DNA of 64,000 bases from the NCBI GenBank assembly GCA_028554795.2, contig CM068831.1:31608644-31672643 (forward strand). The letters are read 5' to 3'. How positions within the stretch are numbered: position 1 is the stretch's first letter; each line of letters starts with the position of its first letter. Under the pieces are notes generated by a model. It did not search any database. It worked only from the letters and a program-made list of their open reading frames with translations, and was not told where the DNA came from. A program made the position numbers and the translations under genes. This stretch comes from Sinohyriopsis cumingii (taxonomy: Eukaryota > Mollusca > Bivalvia > Unionida > Unionidae). Positions 20,010 through 31,629 of this stretch are shown one piece after another.

Positions 20010-20590
20010 AACAGGTTTATAAAAAAAAACAACCCAGAACAAATATTTTATTTCTCTAAGTTACAATATGAAACATTAACAGTAATATACAATATTTTTA
20101 ATTAAATCTCAGATAATCCTAAACTTCCTATCACAAGTCCAGATGTATTGAGTGTTCATAAGAACTTTCAAATATTTAATGTCTTATGGATAAAGTGTCT
20201 TTAATGTGTTGATGTACCAACAATCTTGATGTATCACACTGATATAATCCAGAATGTCTGAGAATGATTCACAACGCTCCAAAAAATTAGTCTGTGACCA
20301 CTTTCTAATTCCAAAGCACAATTTAAATAACTGGTTAATCTCTAATTAGATCTGAAAACAACTGTAAATGATTCCAACTTAAAACAGAAATGTGTAGTTG
20401 TTTAGCACAACCTTTATATACAGGATATATATTTATATACCTACATATAACGTAACAAAATTTGTGGAAAACATCACTAACCTATCAACTAGGTCAGGGT
20501 TCTAGAACATTCAATAAGGTTAGGTCTTTGAAATCAAATCTTTTTAAGAAAATTACAAAAGTTAGGCAGGTTTGACCTCTGCCCTCAATC
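20010..20590 (-). mobile_element. LTR-like segment, probable 3' LTR of gypsy copy 2
   Basis: On the minus strand it shares with the other LTR-like segments the blocks GGATTATATCAGTGTGATAC, CATCTGGACTTGTGATAGGA and an AATAAAATATTTGTTC poly(A)-like end. A TATA-type CTGTATATAAAGG lies upstream of these. It lies downstream of minus-strand gypsy RNase H (20920-21600), exactly where a 3' LTR is expected. Confidence 0.62.
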
Positions 20591-20601
20591 ACGGACAAAG
20601 G

Positions 20602-20826
20602 TGACGTTGTTGTTGTTGCAGTTTTTAATGCCATTTTTCAGCACAATATAGGCTATACATGGCGGCCATTATAACTGTTGGTGGAAGAACCATGGAAAGC
20701 ACCGGAAAGAACTACCGACCCACGAGAAGCTACTGCCAATCTTTCTCATGTACCCACGTTAGCCGAGCCTGAGACTCGAACCCACGCAGACAGAGCGTGT
20801 TATACCACTCGGCCACTCGGGGCCCC
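20602..20826 (-). mobile_element. SINE family 1, inserted beside the LTR
   Basis: Minus-strand copy with GGGGGCCCCGAGTGGCCGAG at its head, B box intact (complement of GACTCGAACCCACG near 20771-20784) and a GTT-rich tail at 20602-20615. About 20 bp of the region between the A and B boxes is missing compared with the copy at 2749. It lies between the gypsy RNase H remnant and its LTR, so it inserted into the 3' part of that element. Confidence 0.9.
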
Positions 20827-20919
20827 CAAATGTGAAGTACAAAATATAAATTAAATATACAGAACATCTTCCCTTATACAGAAAAGGAGAAGAACTATAC
20901 AGTAAAGCTTTCTTTTATC

Positions 20920-21600
20920 TATTAGTCAAAATAAATACGAGATAAGATTGCCTTTTCCTTTGATGTGCCTAATGTCCAATTTTCATCACTGCAACAGCAA
21001 ATTCCACCTCAACAATCTTTTATGTTTTCTTTAACATGTATTAATGACAATATTGGGTGTGAGTGCACTGATATAATAATAAGTGAATGAGCTGATAATA
21101 AACACTTCAAAGTGCCGTAAATCCAATATCAAAGCCAAACATTCATTCTGGATTGTGGAACAATTTCTCTGGTTCTTTTCATTTTTTATACAGCATACTG
21201 GATGTTCCACACCAATTTTACTTCTTGAATCAATACTTCATCAACCTGTACATCACTTGCATCAACAGGTATTTTAAATAATTGATTGCAATTTTGTGCT
21301 GAAATAACAGGTGCACGCTTCCCTATGGCTTTTAATTTATCAAAAGCCTCTTGACATTTGCTTTGACGGAGAATATTTCATTCCAAACAGCATCACCATA
21401 TCTTTATCTGTAGTTGCAAATGCCAAAATATCTTATGTTTTCTTAAATACTGGAATTTGCCAGAATCCTTTTAAAAGGGAAAACTTGGTGACATATGTTG
21501 CATTTCTAATGTTGTTATTGCATTCATCAATTCATACAGAAAATATTATCTGGTTTAGGCAGAATAATACACGGTGAACTCCAGCCACTATTACCTGTAT
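20920..21600 (-). pseudogene. Ty3/gypsy RT and RNase H remnant, copy 2
   Basis: From 21600 downward the minus strand gives a partial RT (KGFWQIPV-like, LFGMKYSPS), then jumps to RNase H with CQEAFDKLKAIGKRAPVISA, PVDASDV (complement of 21246-21265), VEHPVC and STIQNECLALILDLRHFEV. It ends with RHIKGKGNLIS near 20930. The RT catalytic YIDD region has been deleted between the two parts. Frame breaks are fewer than in copy 1, especially across RNase H. Confidence 0.8.
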
Positions 21601-21750
21601 CTGTATAATCATTCTTCGGCAAATAATGAATTTCTTTTTTTAAACATTCCTGTTTGAGAGGAATCATTATGTAAGGATCATGTGTCATAAGTGTGGAACT
21701 ACAATCTCAACGTCATTTTATTTGTTTCTGTTCAAACATCGGGAAGTAAG
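21550..21750 (-). pseudogene. Ty3/gypsy RT N-terminal lead-in, copy 2
   Basis: The minus strand encodes MIPLKQECLKKEIHYLPKND followed by GWSSPCIILPKPDN. This is the same RT lead-in as at 11480-11680 in copy 1. It lies downstream, in element orientation, of the integrase at 21840-22640. Confidence 0.78.
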
Positions 21751-21839
21751 TGCTCATTTTCGCATAACAGCTGTTGCAATTCAGTTTTTTTCCCGTGGTT
21801 GTCGATAGGAAGTTCCTAGCGCAGGTTGTTTGATACTCC

Positions 21840-22640
21840 TTTAACATATTTATATGAGAAACGTGTTCTTTTTCCGCCTCCTAGAGGTACTAATTATGTT
21901 ATTTAAGTCATTTAGATTCTTTACAATTATATAATGACGATACAATCAAACCGGAAGAAGAATTTGAGGTATGGACAAGAAAGCCAGAACTTTATTACCT
22001 GGTTGTAAACTCCTTTCCTTTTTTTTTGTTATTCCTTAATTTCGTTTTTGACTAAGTAGAGTGCAGATTAATTCTTGCAGCTTCACACTCCTTTGACAAC
22101 TTGTATTTGAAATCAGAGACATAGTCAAGATTATTTCACGAATCTTCATTTGAAAGAAGATTCTCTTTTAATAACTGCAATGATACAAGAACATACCGTT
22201 TTCGTCCAAAATATAGTTCAAAAGGACTAAATTCCAAGATTCTTGAACTTATTCTCTGACAGCAAACGACAGCAAAATGAATACCGTCATCCAAATCATT
22301 TCCTATATGAAAACAATGTGACTGAATCTTATTCTTCAAAGTTTGATGAAATAATTCTAACGCCCCTTGAGTTCCAATGTGATAGGCAGCAGATTTTATC
22401 TGTTTTTATGTCTAAATTCATGCATAACTTATTAGAATAGTCCAGACATAAACTTGAACCTCAATCAGACTGGACAGATCTGCAAAGACCAACAAGTGTA
22501 CAAAACTTTATCAAAGCTTTTACGATGGTTTTTCATTTCCCACAAGGAATTGCATTTGCAATTCTTTTGGACGCAAACATTATAGTCAACAAGTATTGAT
22601 TATCTGACTTGGTCTTAGGTCACATACAAATACATATATT
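21840..22640 (-). pseudogene. Ty3/gypsy integrase remnant, copy 2
   Basis: Element order on the minus strand starts with core pieces near 22640-22450 (LWEMKNHRKSF, then SFMSG-type sequence). The catalytic-region segment around 22440-22340 gives ALELFHQTLKNKIQSHCFHI across a frameshift. The best-preserved block, DGIHFAVVCCQRISS and LEFSPFELYFGRK and LLKENLLSNED, lies at 22339-22136. The C-terminal FQPGNKVLAFLSIP follows near 22010 and KNLNDLNNIIST near 21925. RT follows further along the same strand, confirming the integrase-first order seen in copy 1. Confidence 0.8.
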
Positions 22641-22991
22641 TTGTCCTTTGAACGGAGTTCAGATATACTACAGGCAGCTGTTTATTGACCAAGTGTGTTC
22701 GCTACAAAATGTAGTTCTATTCCTTTTGTGGCTATTCACAATCACCTTTGCATATTGATAAGTTGATTGTTTTCTTTTTGAGTTTCTGTTTTTCTTCACT
22801 GTAATAAACACTTATGCTGTAAACAAGAAAAACTGTTTTAATGAAGAAAGCAGAGCACTAAACACATGGTTAGCTTCGCCATTCACATGAAAGCTCGACC
22901 ATTAACGTATCGTCGCATGGAAATAAATTTGGAATAGAAACTAAGCAAAATGACGATCCAACAAGAGGCAATTAAAATATTGTAATGTATG

Positions 22992-22993
<2 letters not shown>

Positions 22994-23033
<40 letters not shown>
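22994..23033. repeat. (AG)n microsatellite
   Basis: Pure AG dinucleotide run. Confidence 0.97.
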
Positions 23034-23036
<3 letters not shown>

Positions 23037-23040
23037 GGGG

Positions 23041-23535
23041 GCTGCATTTTCATATTTAATTAATAATTTTTTAGAACATTATAATAGGTTTAAGAAACAA
23101 CAACACAAACAACAAAACGTTAAAGGCATTACAGTATGTGTACCACGTAACCGAGACATTAATCGTATAATGTCGACAGAGTTTGGCAACTTTGTATCAT
23201 TATGTAAACACTTTTGATAAATCCCAAGAAAATGCAAACATACCGTTACGAAGAATCATATACATGTAGGTTACTTGGTGTAAGTTCAATTTCCAAGTTT
23301 TCATCCACCAAAAATTCTTTTTATCTCTCACTCCAGATTTCGGCGTAGGTTTTTCCGTTATGCATGATGAAATTGTGTGCCATATTCAATTCATTTAGAA
23401 AATGGGGATTCTTAACACTTTTTATTGTTATTTTCACATGTAACTAATGATTAATGCGTGGAAATCAATAGCACACGGTTGCGAGAATGTTTATATATGC
23501 GTATTATTGCACCATGGACGGATCAGTTTGATATA

Positions 23536-23538
<3 letters not shown>
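23041..23538. other. Unannotated stretch
   Basis: AT-rich with no supportable feature. Confidence 0.4.

Positions 23539-23606
<68 letters not shown>
23539..23606. repeat. (AT)n microsatellite
   Basis: Pure AT run followed by CTGTATGTATGTATATAC. Confidence 0.97.
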
Positions 23607-25033
<1,427 letters not shown>

Positions 25034-25297
25034 ACATACGGATGTTGAACGAATCACTCTCAAATCCTGTTCCGGAAACATTACACCTGTATAAGCTATA
25101 TTGATCATCATCTGTTAAATTCCTGATGGTAAGAAATGTGTTGTTTTGAAAATATCTGCCGCTGCTATTTATCAGGGATCCGTTAAGCCACCAGAATAAC
25201 GTTCCAGTGAAAGTATTTGATACTTTACATTCTAAGACCAAGGCTGACTCCAAACTATTATATTGAACTATTTCTATATCTGGAATCAATTTTTCAT
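25034..25297 (-). CDS. Immunoglobulin-like receptor gene, exon 2 (Ig domain)
   Basis: This 264-nt exon is bounded by a strong acceptor (TTCTCATTTCAG just above 25297) and a consensus donor (TATGT then GTAAGT below 25034); a second GTATGT 6 nt earlier is also possible. It enters and leaves in phase 1, the standard arrangement for Ig domains. The 88 codons give a textbook Ig fold: LVLECKV (B-strand Cys), TLFWWLNG (core Trp), then FLTIRNLTDDDQYSLYRCNV (D-x-x-x-Y-x-C). N-glycosylation sites include NGS, NSS, NNT and NLT. It joins in frame to the exon at 26401-26764 across an intron of about 1.1 kb. Cell adhesion or immune recognition is inferred from the family only. Confidence 0.85.
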
Positions 25298-26400
25298 CTG
25301 AAATGAGAATAAATGTATGTTATCTTTCAAAATCAATGATCAGTTTGCAATATTATATATGAAGACGAATGAATTAAATATTCAAAGTTTAAGGTACGAA
25401 GGCAGTATTGCTTGAATAGCTCGAATATGTTTTCACCTTTGTATCCATGACAAAGTGGCTAATTCTTGAAAGAATTATGTCCTTGTGTATATTAACAATT
25501 GTGTATATATAGGCACAATGTATTGCTTAAGTTCTGAACAATCATAAGTAAGGATTTCTTTGCTCATTTGTATCTGATCGGTTACACATTTTAACATTTG
25601 TTCAAGAATTGCAACCAAATCCTTCGAGCCCGAACTAGTGGGTTTACGGATTGGATTGGACATCGATAAGACAGACGCTCAGCAAAACTAGTGTTTGCAT
25701 TAAACAGCTTTTTACATACCTTATCCTATGGTATCCGTTTAGAAAATATGTATGTGCAAATACAAGTCTATGGTAGTTGTTGAAATGAGTGATTCAAGAT
25801 ACTGAAATACTGATAAACCAGTTCCATTCTGATATTTAATCCATGGCATAATCTCCAATATCAAGTACAATAAACTGCTCGATTATTAGTTAGTGGTTTG
25901 ATTCATATATCAAAAGATTGGTTGTGCAAACAAAACAGGCAACTTCTTTTCAAACTCATTTCCTCCTTACAATCATGGTTTATTTAATTTTATAAAATTT
26001 GTGAAGTTCGACTTCCCCAAACAAACAGATAAATTCGGTCCTCTTTTATCTTACAAAACATAAAACACCACCCTACTAACTGTTACAGACTGGGGTCCTT
26101 CTCAATTAAAAATTAATTGAGTAATACTATGATTTTAAAAGACATTTCAATGTCTCAGTACATTGATCAACATTTTAATACTTCTGTACACTTGGTCATG
26201 CGTATTTCTGTCATAAGATGACACCTTCAGAATACAATAAAAGCCTTTTTCCTCGAAAAGTGCCAAAATATATGTTTCATCGACGTTTACAGTTAAGATT
26301 TAAAGAGGTCAAAGTTATGACCGGCTCTTCATTTTAATTCATTTCGCATTATGACCTAGGTAAAACATGTTACTCTTTATATAAAATTTGAAATACATAC
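25298..26400 (-). other. Intron 1 of the Ig-like gene
   Basis: Begins GTATGT after 26401 and ends TTCTCATTTCAG before 25297, so it has canonical GT-AG ends. It contains a 62-codon minus-strand ORF (25475-25663, with KDLVAILEQMLKCVTDQIQM) that is helical in composition. It has no splice support and I leave it as intronic. Confidence 0.65.
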
Positions 26401-26764
26401 CAATCATTTCTAGACGAATACTACCCTTCAGTTCTTCTGCAGTCCGTTCTAATAGTATGCTGTAGTTCCCGCCATCATTTTTGGTTATGTTCAAAAAAGT
26501 TATCGTCACTGTTATCGTCTCATATGCTGCTCTATCTACTACAACTCTCACTCGCTCTGAAGGTTCACCTTGGACAGAAAAATTAGCAGCCGGCCATAAC
26601 CGAAAGAAAAGTAACTTGTTATGAAGTACACGGATAGCCTCCTGCCCTGTATCGTTAAATGTCCAATAAAAAGACGTATTTCGCCCAAGTATGCCTTGAA
26701 CGATATTTCCTTCTGAGAAGTTAAAAAATATCAGGCAGTAAAGCACAAGATGTAAATAGGACAT
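26401..26764 (-). CDS. Immunoglobulin-like receptor gene, exon 1 (signal peptide plus Ig domain)
   Basis: The minus strand starts with ATG at 26764 (MSYLHLVLYCLIFFNFSEG), a typical signal peptide with a hydrophobic core and cleavage near residue 17-19. There follows a V-set-like Ig region of about 100 residues: FYWTFNDTG, VRVVVDRAAYETITVTITFL, then NITKNDGGNYSILL, matching the D-x-G-x-Y turn, although the expected Cys pair is absent. A donor ATTG then GTATGT ends the exon in phase 1. The next exon (25297) starts with two bases that complete a GAT codon, so the reading frame continues exactly. Having signal peptide and first Ig domain in one exon is less common than separate exons. No transmembrane exon was found, so secreted versus membrane-bound is open. 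Confidence 0.82.
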
Positions 26765-26895
26765 AGTTCAGTCCAGACGTGGGAAACTACAACCAATTTT
26801 GTATCATCGTATGATAACGAATGAAATAAGGCATTTCTAATACATTTACAAATAAACTTCCCAACAATCAAATTCTGTCATTTCCGGTGTTCAAC

Positions 26896-26910
26896 TTTAA
26901 ATATATAGTT
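26896..26910 (-). promoter_or_regulatory. Possible TATA element of the Ig-like gene
   Basis: On the minus strand CAACTATATATTTAAAG lies about 135 bp upstream of the ATG at 26764. Position and sequence fit a TATA box, but AT-rich DNA makes this weak evidence. Confidence 0.25.
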
Positions 26911-27324
26911 GGATTTTAGCAACGAGCAGTTATCATCTGAGGTATTGTAACACCTCTTCAGGAAGCAGAATATACAAAATGCCAATTATACTTCCTTTCC
27001 TACCATCTAAACCATGTAGAATCACATCGTATCCACAACATGTTCATCGGCGATTTTAACATTGATACGTGGTTTTAATCCTTACATGAAGAAAATGCGC
27101 GTGTTAAAGACTGAGAAATCCCACAGTAAGTACATAATAATCGAACACAGAATCGGATGCATCTGCAAATTACGCGTGGAACAGAATGAAGATAATAATC
27201 ATTAGCTTTCAGTTTGTGTTTGAACATTGTCATTCCTTCCTGGTAAGGTCGGAACTTTATGATCTATTGTATATTTGCGAAATTACACACATGCAGGAAA
27301 TCCAAAAAGTTTCATTTCAATAAA

Positions 27325-27326
<2 letters not shown>

Positions 27327-27402
<76 letters not shown>
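27327..27402. repeat. (AT)n microsatellite
   Basis: Pure AT run. Confidence 0.97.
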
Positions 27403-27405
<3 letters not shown>

Positions 27406-27685
27406 CCAGTTATTTAAATAGCGGTCAGGGGCAAACATGTGTATCAGGTCCACCTTATCTCTTGGATTTCTATATACAGGTGATACGTTTAATCCACAAA
27501 TTGTATATTTTATCATATTAAATGGAATCATATAAATCAAATGAAAACTAAATAATGGTGAACTGTTTAATATGACCACTAGTGAATTTGTGAGATGAGA
27601 CGATAACTATCTCGCGTGTACACTACGTTCAATATACGCTTGTAGTTCGGTCATAATATTTCTGCAGCTATGCAATGTCATATGA

Positions 27686-28093
27686 CACATGATAATTCCC
27701 TTTCCCAAAGTAAAAACTAGCCAATACAGCGAAGGAACATCACTGATGAAAAGGAATACGACAAAACCAGACGAAAACAATGTGTTCAGCATACCAGAGT
27801 TACATAATTCGCTTGGAATATAGAAACAAGATGCGTACTTAGACCTCGACAATTTTGTTGAATGTTCAGCTGATTTCTGCAGATGTGGATGCATTCGATC
27901 CTGTTCCAGCAATCAAAAGCTTGGGCACATCTTTGCAGAGACCTTATTTCATATGGACAGCAGTATTTATGATGCCACAGTTTCACGTGTAGAGGCTGGT
28001 TCCAATTCTGATACAGTCATTGATCGCAAGTTAATGGATGAGGGTCCTAATTCTTATTCTGACTGGTCTTCAGTGACGACAACGGAATATTAG
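27686..28093 (+). CDS. Candidate terminal exon encoding an acidic, Ser/Thr-rich tail
   Basis: A plus-strand frame with no ATG needed runs from 27686 to TAG at 28091-28093, with one in-frame TAG at 27821-27823. The right part (89 codons from 27824) reads DAYLDLDNFVECSADFC, a short Cys cluster RCGCIRSCSS, then SIYDATVSRVEAGSNSDT and ends GPNSYSDWSSVTTTEY. Composition is like a receptor cytoplasmic tail. AATATAG directly before 27824 could be a splice acceptor that removes the stop. A tandem AATAAA at 28399 fits a 3' UTR of about 310 nt. No transmembrane segment or upstream exon was found. The minus-strand ORFs over the same bases look less protein-like. It could be a pseudogene. Confidence 0.4.
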
Positions 28094-28398
28094 ACCAGCC
28101 CCTTGACGAATAATGTATGGATCTGGATCATCTTGGCAGTAGGCATCATTGTCATGTCAGTAAAAAGTGGCCATGTTATGTTGTATTCAATGAAATGTAC
28201 TCAAGTTGATCTCTGATGTAAATATATAATTTTGTGGGTTTTTTTAATTTTTCATGTTCCATTGTGTAAACAAACCTCTACTGAAGGCTGATGTTTATGT
28301 CTTCATGTAATTACCAATGAGTAGTCATTTACTACTGTGTGTCTTGTATAATGAAATATGGGGCCAGTTGTGTGTGGACAGGAGCAGTAGCTGTTTTC

Positions 28399-28408
28399 AA
28401 TAAAATAA
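28399..28408 (+). terminator. Poly(A) signal candidate
   Basis: AATAAAATAAAT lies about 305 nt after the stop codon at 28093. Confidence 0.35.
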
Positions 28409-28429
28409 ATTGTGCATAAATACATCGAA

Positions 28430-29720
28430 TAAGACATTCTGAATTAGTGTTGATGAGAAAGTGTTATTTTACATGCAGATAATAATGGAATCCTGTGAAG
28501 ATATTTCGTTAAACACATTGGTCTGTGTATGCAGGTGGACGCTAGATACAATGTGATTATAACATTTATTTCCTGCCGCTTTGAAGCGCAATTATCCAGC
28601 TCTCATATGACAAAACATATGAAAACCTACAGAAAAATAGTACTGAAAATCAGAATCAAAACGATAATACTGTGACGGACAAAATGACACACAAAACGCA
28701 GATCACGAACTGTCTAAAATCAGCCTGTGTGAGTTGTAGATGGAAACTATAGACGGCAAGGAGTGGTTGTTACATCATCCGAATACACCGTGGACATAAA
28801 AAAAATTTAATATAGATGACCATTAAGAACAGTACATTTTAAAGGGTTTAGATTTTTTAACGTTGGTATTAAGTCTCTCTAGGGTAATGAGGACCTGATA
28901 AATTCCAAATGCATGGTATGATGCAGTAGTTTCCTTATTAAGGCTGCAATGAGATATTGACTTTAAAAGTATTTTTTCAAATCTAAAGTCCATATATCGA
29001 TTATGGACTGACATTTTCTATCTGGACCAACGTTGAAGCTGTAAGAGTTCTAGTAAATATATAAAATACAAATTAAAAGAACAATAAACATGATATCACT
29101 TTTTAAAAGCAACTTTCTGCATATTTTCGTCACTAAAGCGACATCACGGTACCTGGTGTCTATAATACACTTCCTTCAAAAGTCTTTCTTTGGCAAATGA
29201 TCAGCTGCTTAAGTTGTTTCTGAATTTATATCAAGTCTGCACGAGGCGTCCTCTCATAAGGAAAACTGTCTTTTTATCCAACTTTACGGCGCATTCTTAT
29301 ATTCATGTCATTGATTCGTTTTATCTGGCAAGAGCATTTACAAATACACCTATACTTTATATTTTAGGACTGATATATTATTTTAAGATGCACTATCGGT
29401 CTTGCAATTCGATCGTAACATAAATAAGTGACTGTCCAGTTTTTACCAGACCAAAAAATCTCAACATGACGCGAGTTTATTGTTTCCTATCTTATCATTG
29501 ATCGGATTTGCTGGTCAAAGTAAGATATTACTTTAAATTCAGTAATGCACTCATTTTATGCAGATAAGGTATGAACATTTAATAAAATAACTACATTTTA
29601 CCTTTACACTACCATTATTATCTTCAACTACACTATCATGTTTATATTGTGTAAGCCTTTCCACGATAAATATTTGTAAAACTGACATACATTTGTTTTC
29701 ATCATCGTTATACCGTTTAA
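28430..29720. other. Unannotated AT-rich stretch
   Basis: Short ORFs at 28823-29014 (minus) and 29190-29423 (plus) lack splice or domain support. Nothing else is supportable. Confidence 0.4.
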
Positions 29721-29726
29721 TTTTAC

Positions 29727-30378
29727 CTAGAGTGGATCCAATATAAATCATTCTGCTGTCATGCAAAACCATGAATATTGACCTCGTTTTGGTCGCAATG
29801 CCGGTCAAGAGGTTATACCAGTTCATCTGTGCAATGCTGACGTTAACAATTCATACAATCTATCTACCTTTGTTCCTCTTGCATTGTGGCAACGTTTGGC
29901 TGCGGTCGGGATCCACATGGCTGAATTTTTGATCTGATTCCTTCAAAATAAAGATTCCTTTCTTTAAATCATCTTTGACTTGATCAAATAGCTTGTTCAT
30001 GTCAGCCAAGTTCACCCAATCCCACCTTGTACAGTTAGCGTGATCATAGCGATTAATAAGTGGATGCCAAAGAGCAAAGATGTAAAACACCTAAAGGCCT
30101 TCACGCTAGCACCCGATAAACAGACGTAGCGTACAGTTCATGTTCATATTTTTCCACCAGTGTTGTAAGTTAATTTCTTCCTCTCTCCTCGGCATAAACG
30201 CGGTCAAGATACAAGTGTTTTTATTAGCGCATAATAAAGACGCGGAGTTTTCGACAACGGTGCATTCAATAAATGTTACTTCAGCATAAGGTTCTGCTCT
30301 TCTACACATGACAGGATTTGTGAATGCTGTAGTTGCTGAAGATATACTGCTGAGTGTAGAACAAATGTATTCAACGTC
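29727..30378 (-). CDS. Cluster of candidate minus-strand exons, function not recognised
   Basis: Three open segments follow one another in the same minus-strand frame, separated by stops. The first, 30378-30106 after an ACATAG acceptor, includes MCRRAEPYAEVTFIECTVV. The second, 30090-29868, lies between CTTTAG and GTAGAT and includes RYDHANCTRWDWVNLADMNK. The third, 29826-29727, lies between TTGCACAG and GTAAAA and includes LTGIATKTRSIFMVLHDSRM. Composition is protein-like, with conserved-looking Cys and Trp. The last segment ends YIGSTLGK, reminiscent of a beta-propeller blade such as a Sema domain, but that is weak. The second and third segments do not join in compatible phase, so this may be a decayed gene. 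No function assigned. Confidence 0.35.
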
Positions 30379-30379
30379 C

Positions 30380-31480
30380 TATGTTATGTACAGGGCTTGC
30401 AAAATTGACATGTGTTTGATTTATTTTGTTTTCTACATCCACCTGATTGTGCTTTCGGTTCCGGGATGTCCAGGTGGGCTTTGGCTGGTAATATTGGCGT
30501 ATGAACATGAATAACTTGTCTGCAGCTGTAGCTTTAAATGAACAACTGGGTACTACTTTGGTTCTCAAATGATTTTGCTTTCAATTTCCTGAGCTTTCAC
30601 TTAGAGTTGGCATATGCTATGCTGTCAGGGATTATAGCTTCCAGTACCACTTAACGCTCAGATTAGCTTGTTTCGGTATTTAATCAAATTTTGGTACATC
30701 TACCATGGCACGAGTTTTCTCCATTATAAAGTAGTTTCTACAACCTAGAGTTGAATTGTTATTATTTATATTATCTGCATCAAATTAGGTGCGATTATAT
30801 TTGCATTTGCACAGTCTGTGTCTTCCAGTTTAGTCTTACCAGATTTGTATCAATCAGTAGAATATTCCCAGAGGCAACAATGTGATTAACACTATGAAAT
30901 AACTGCACTTCTTATTTGCATCGATTAGCAGAGTCGAGATCATCATGTTTTGGAGTCATTTTCTGCCTCCCACTCACGGTCCTATGACATAACGTGTTGA
31001 AACATGAAAAGTTTCCAATCCATTGGCCCTGAATGGTTACATAATATTGAAGATCTATTTTGTATGCATAATGTTCAAAAGCCCAGAATTATAATTAAGT
31101 GAATTGGTTTTATAACATTTTCGCCTACAATGTATTAAATATAACCTTCTTCTGGTCAATTCGGTGTGTTTGTAGGCATAACAACACACTTCTGGACACA
31201 ACGATCATAGCGTTGTCATCCGCTGTAGTAGTTGTACAATGTGTATTTTAGACTTTGATACCTCAGATTGAAAACCCTTTCAACACCCAATGATTTTTCC
31301 AATATGTGTCTCAATCATCGCACTCGAGTATGTGCGCTATAGGGAAATACAGAACATATCTAACGCCAGCGAAACAAATTTCCGCTAGCGTAAAACTAAG
31401 AAACGTATTAATTTGTTGGAAATGCTATTATTGACTTTCAGAATTGCAATTACTACACTTTTGGTCGAGCAAAGAACGAC
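30380..31480. other. Unannotated stretch
   Basis: No supportable exon or repeat. Confidence 0.4.
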
Positions 31481-31481
31481 A

Positions 31482-31626
31482 ATGGCGACACTGTCAAAAC
31501 GCTGTTACCACACGTGCATACGTACCGTCTTATGTATGTGCTTCATTGTTATCATATTTACATTTCTAGAAAGATATTCCTCGCAAACACACACTGATAC
31601 TATTCGCTTGCGTGAGCAATTAATGG
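31482..31626 (+). CDS. Candidate first coding exon of a type II membrane protein
   Basis: ATG at 31482 sits in a good start context (ACAATGG). It encodes MATLSKRCYHTCIRT, then a transmembrane-like VLCMCFIVIIFTFL, then a polar stem (ERYSSQTHTDTIRLREQLM). A possible donor (AATGG then GTAGCA) ends it at 31626 in phase 1. A short basic cytosolic start, a single signal anchor and a stem is the layout of Golgi glycosyltransferases and sulfotransferases, but no catalytic exon was found nearby, so this is inference only. Confidence 0.35.
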
Positions 31627-31629
31627 GTA

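Noticed and set aside
21311-21577. 88-codon plus-strand ORF
   Set aside because: Shadow of the minus-strand gypsy RT and RNase H remnant.
27607-27986. Two minus-strand ORFs overlapping the receptor-tail-like segment, one with a hydrophobic stretch
   Set aside because: No splice sites or start context. The plus-strand reading has better composition and a poly(A) signal, although neither is certain.
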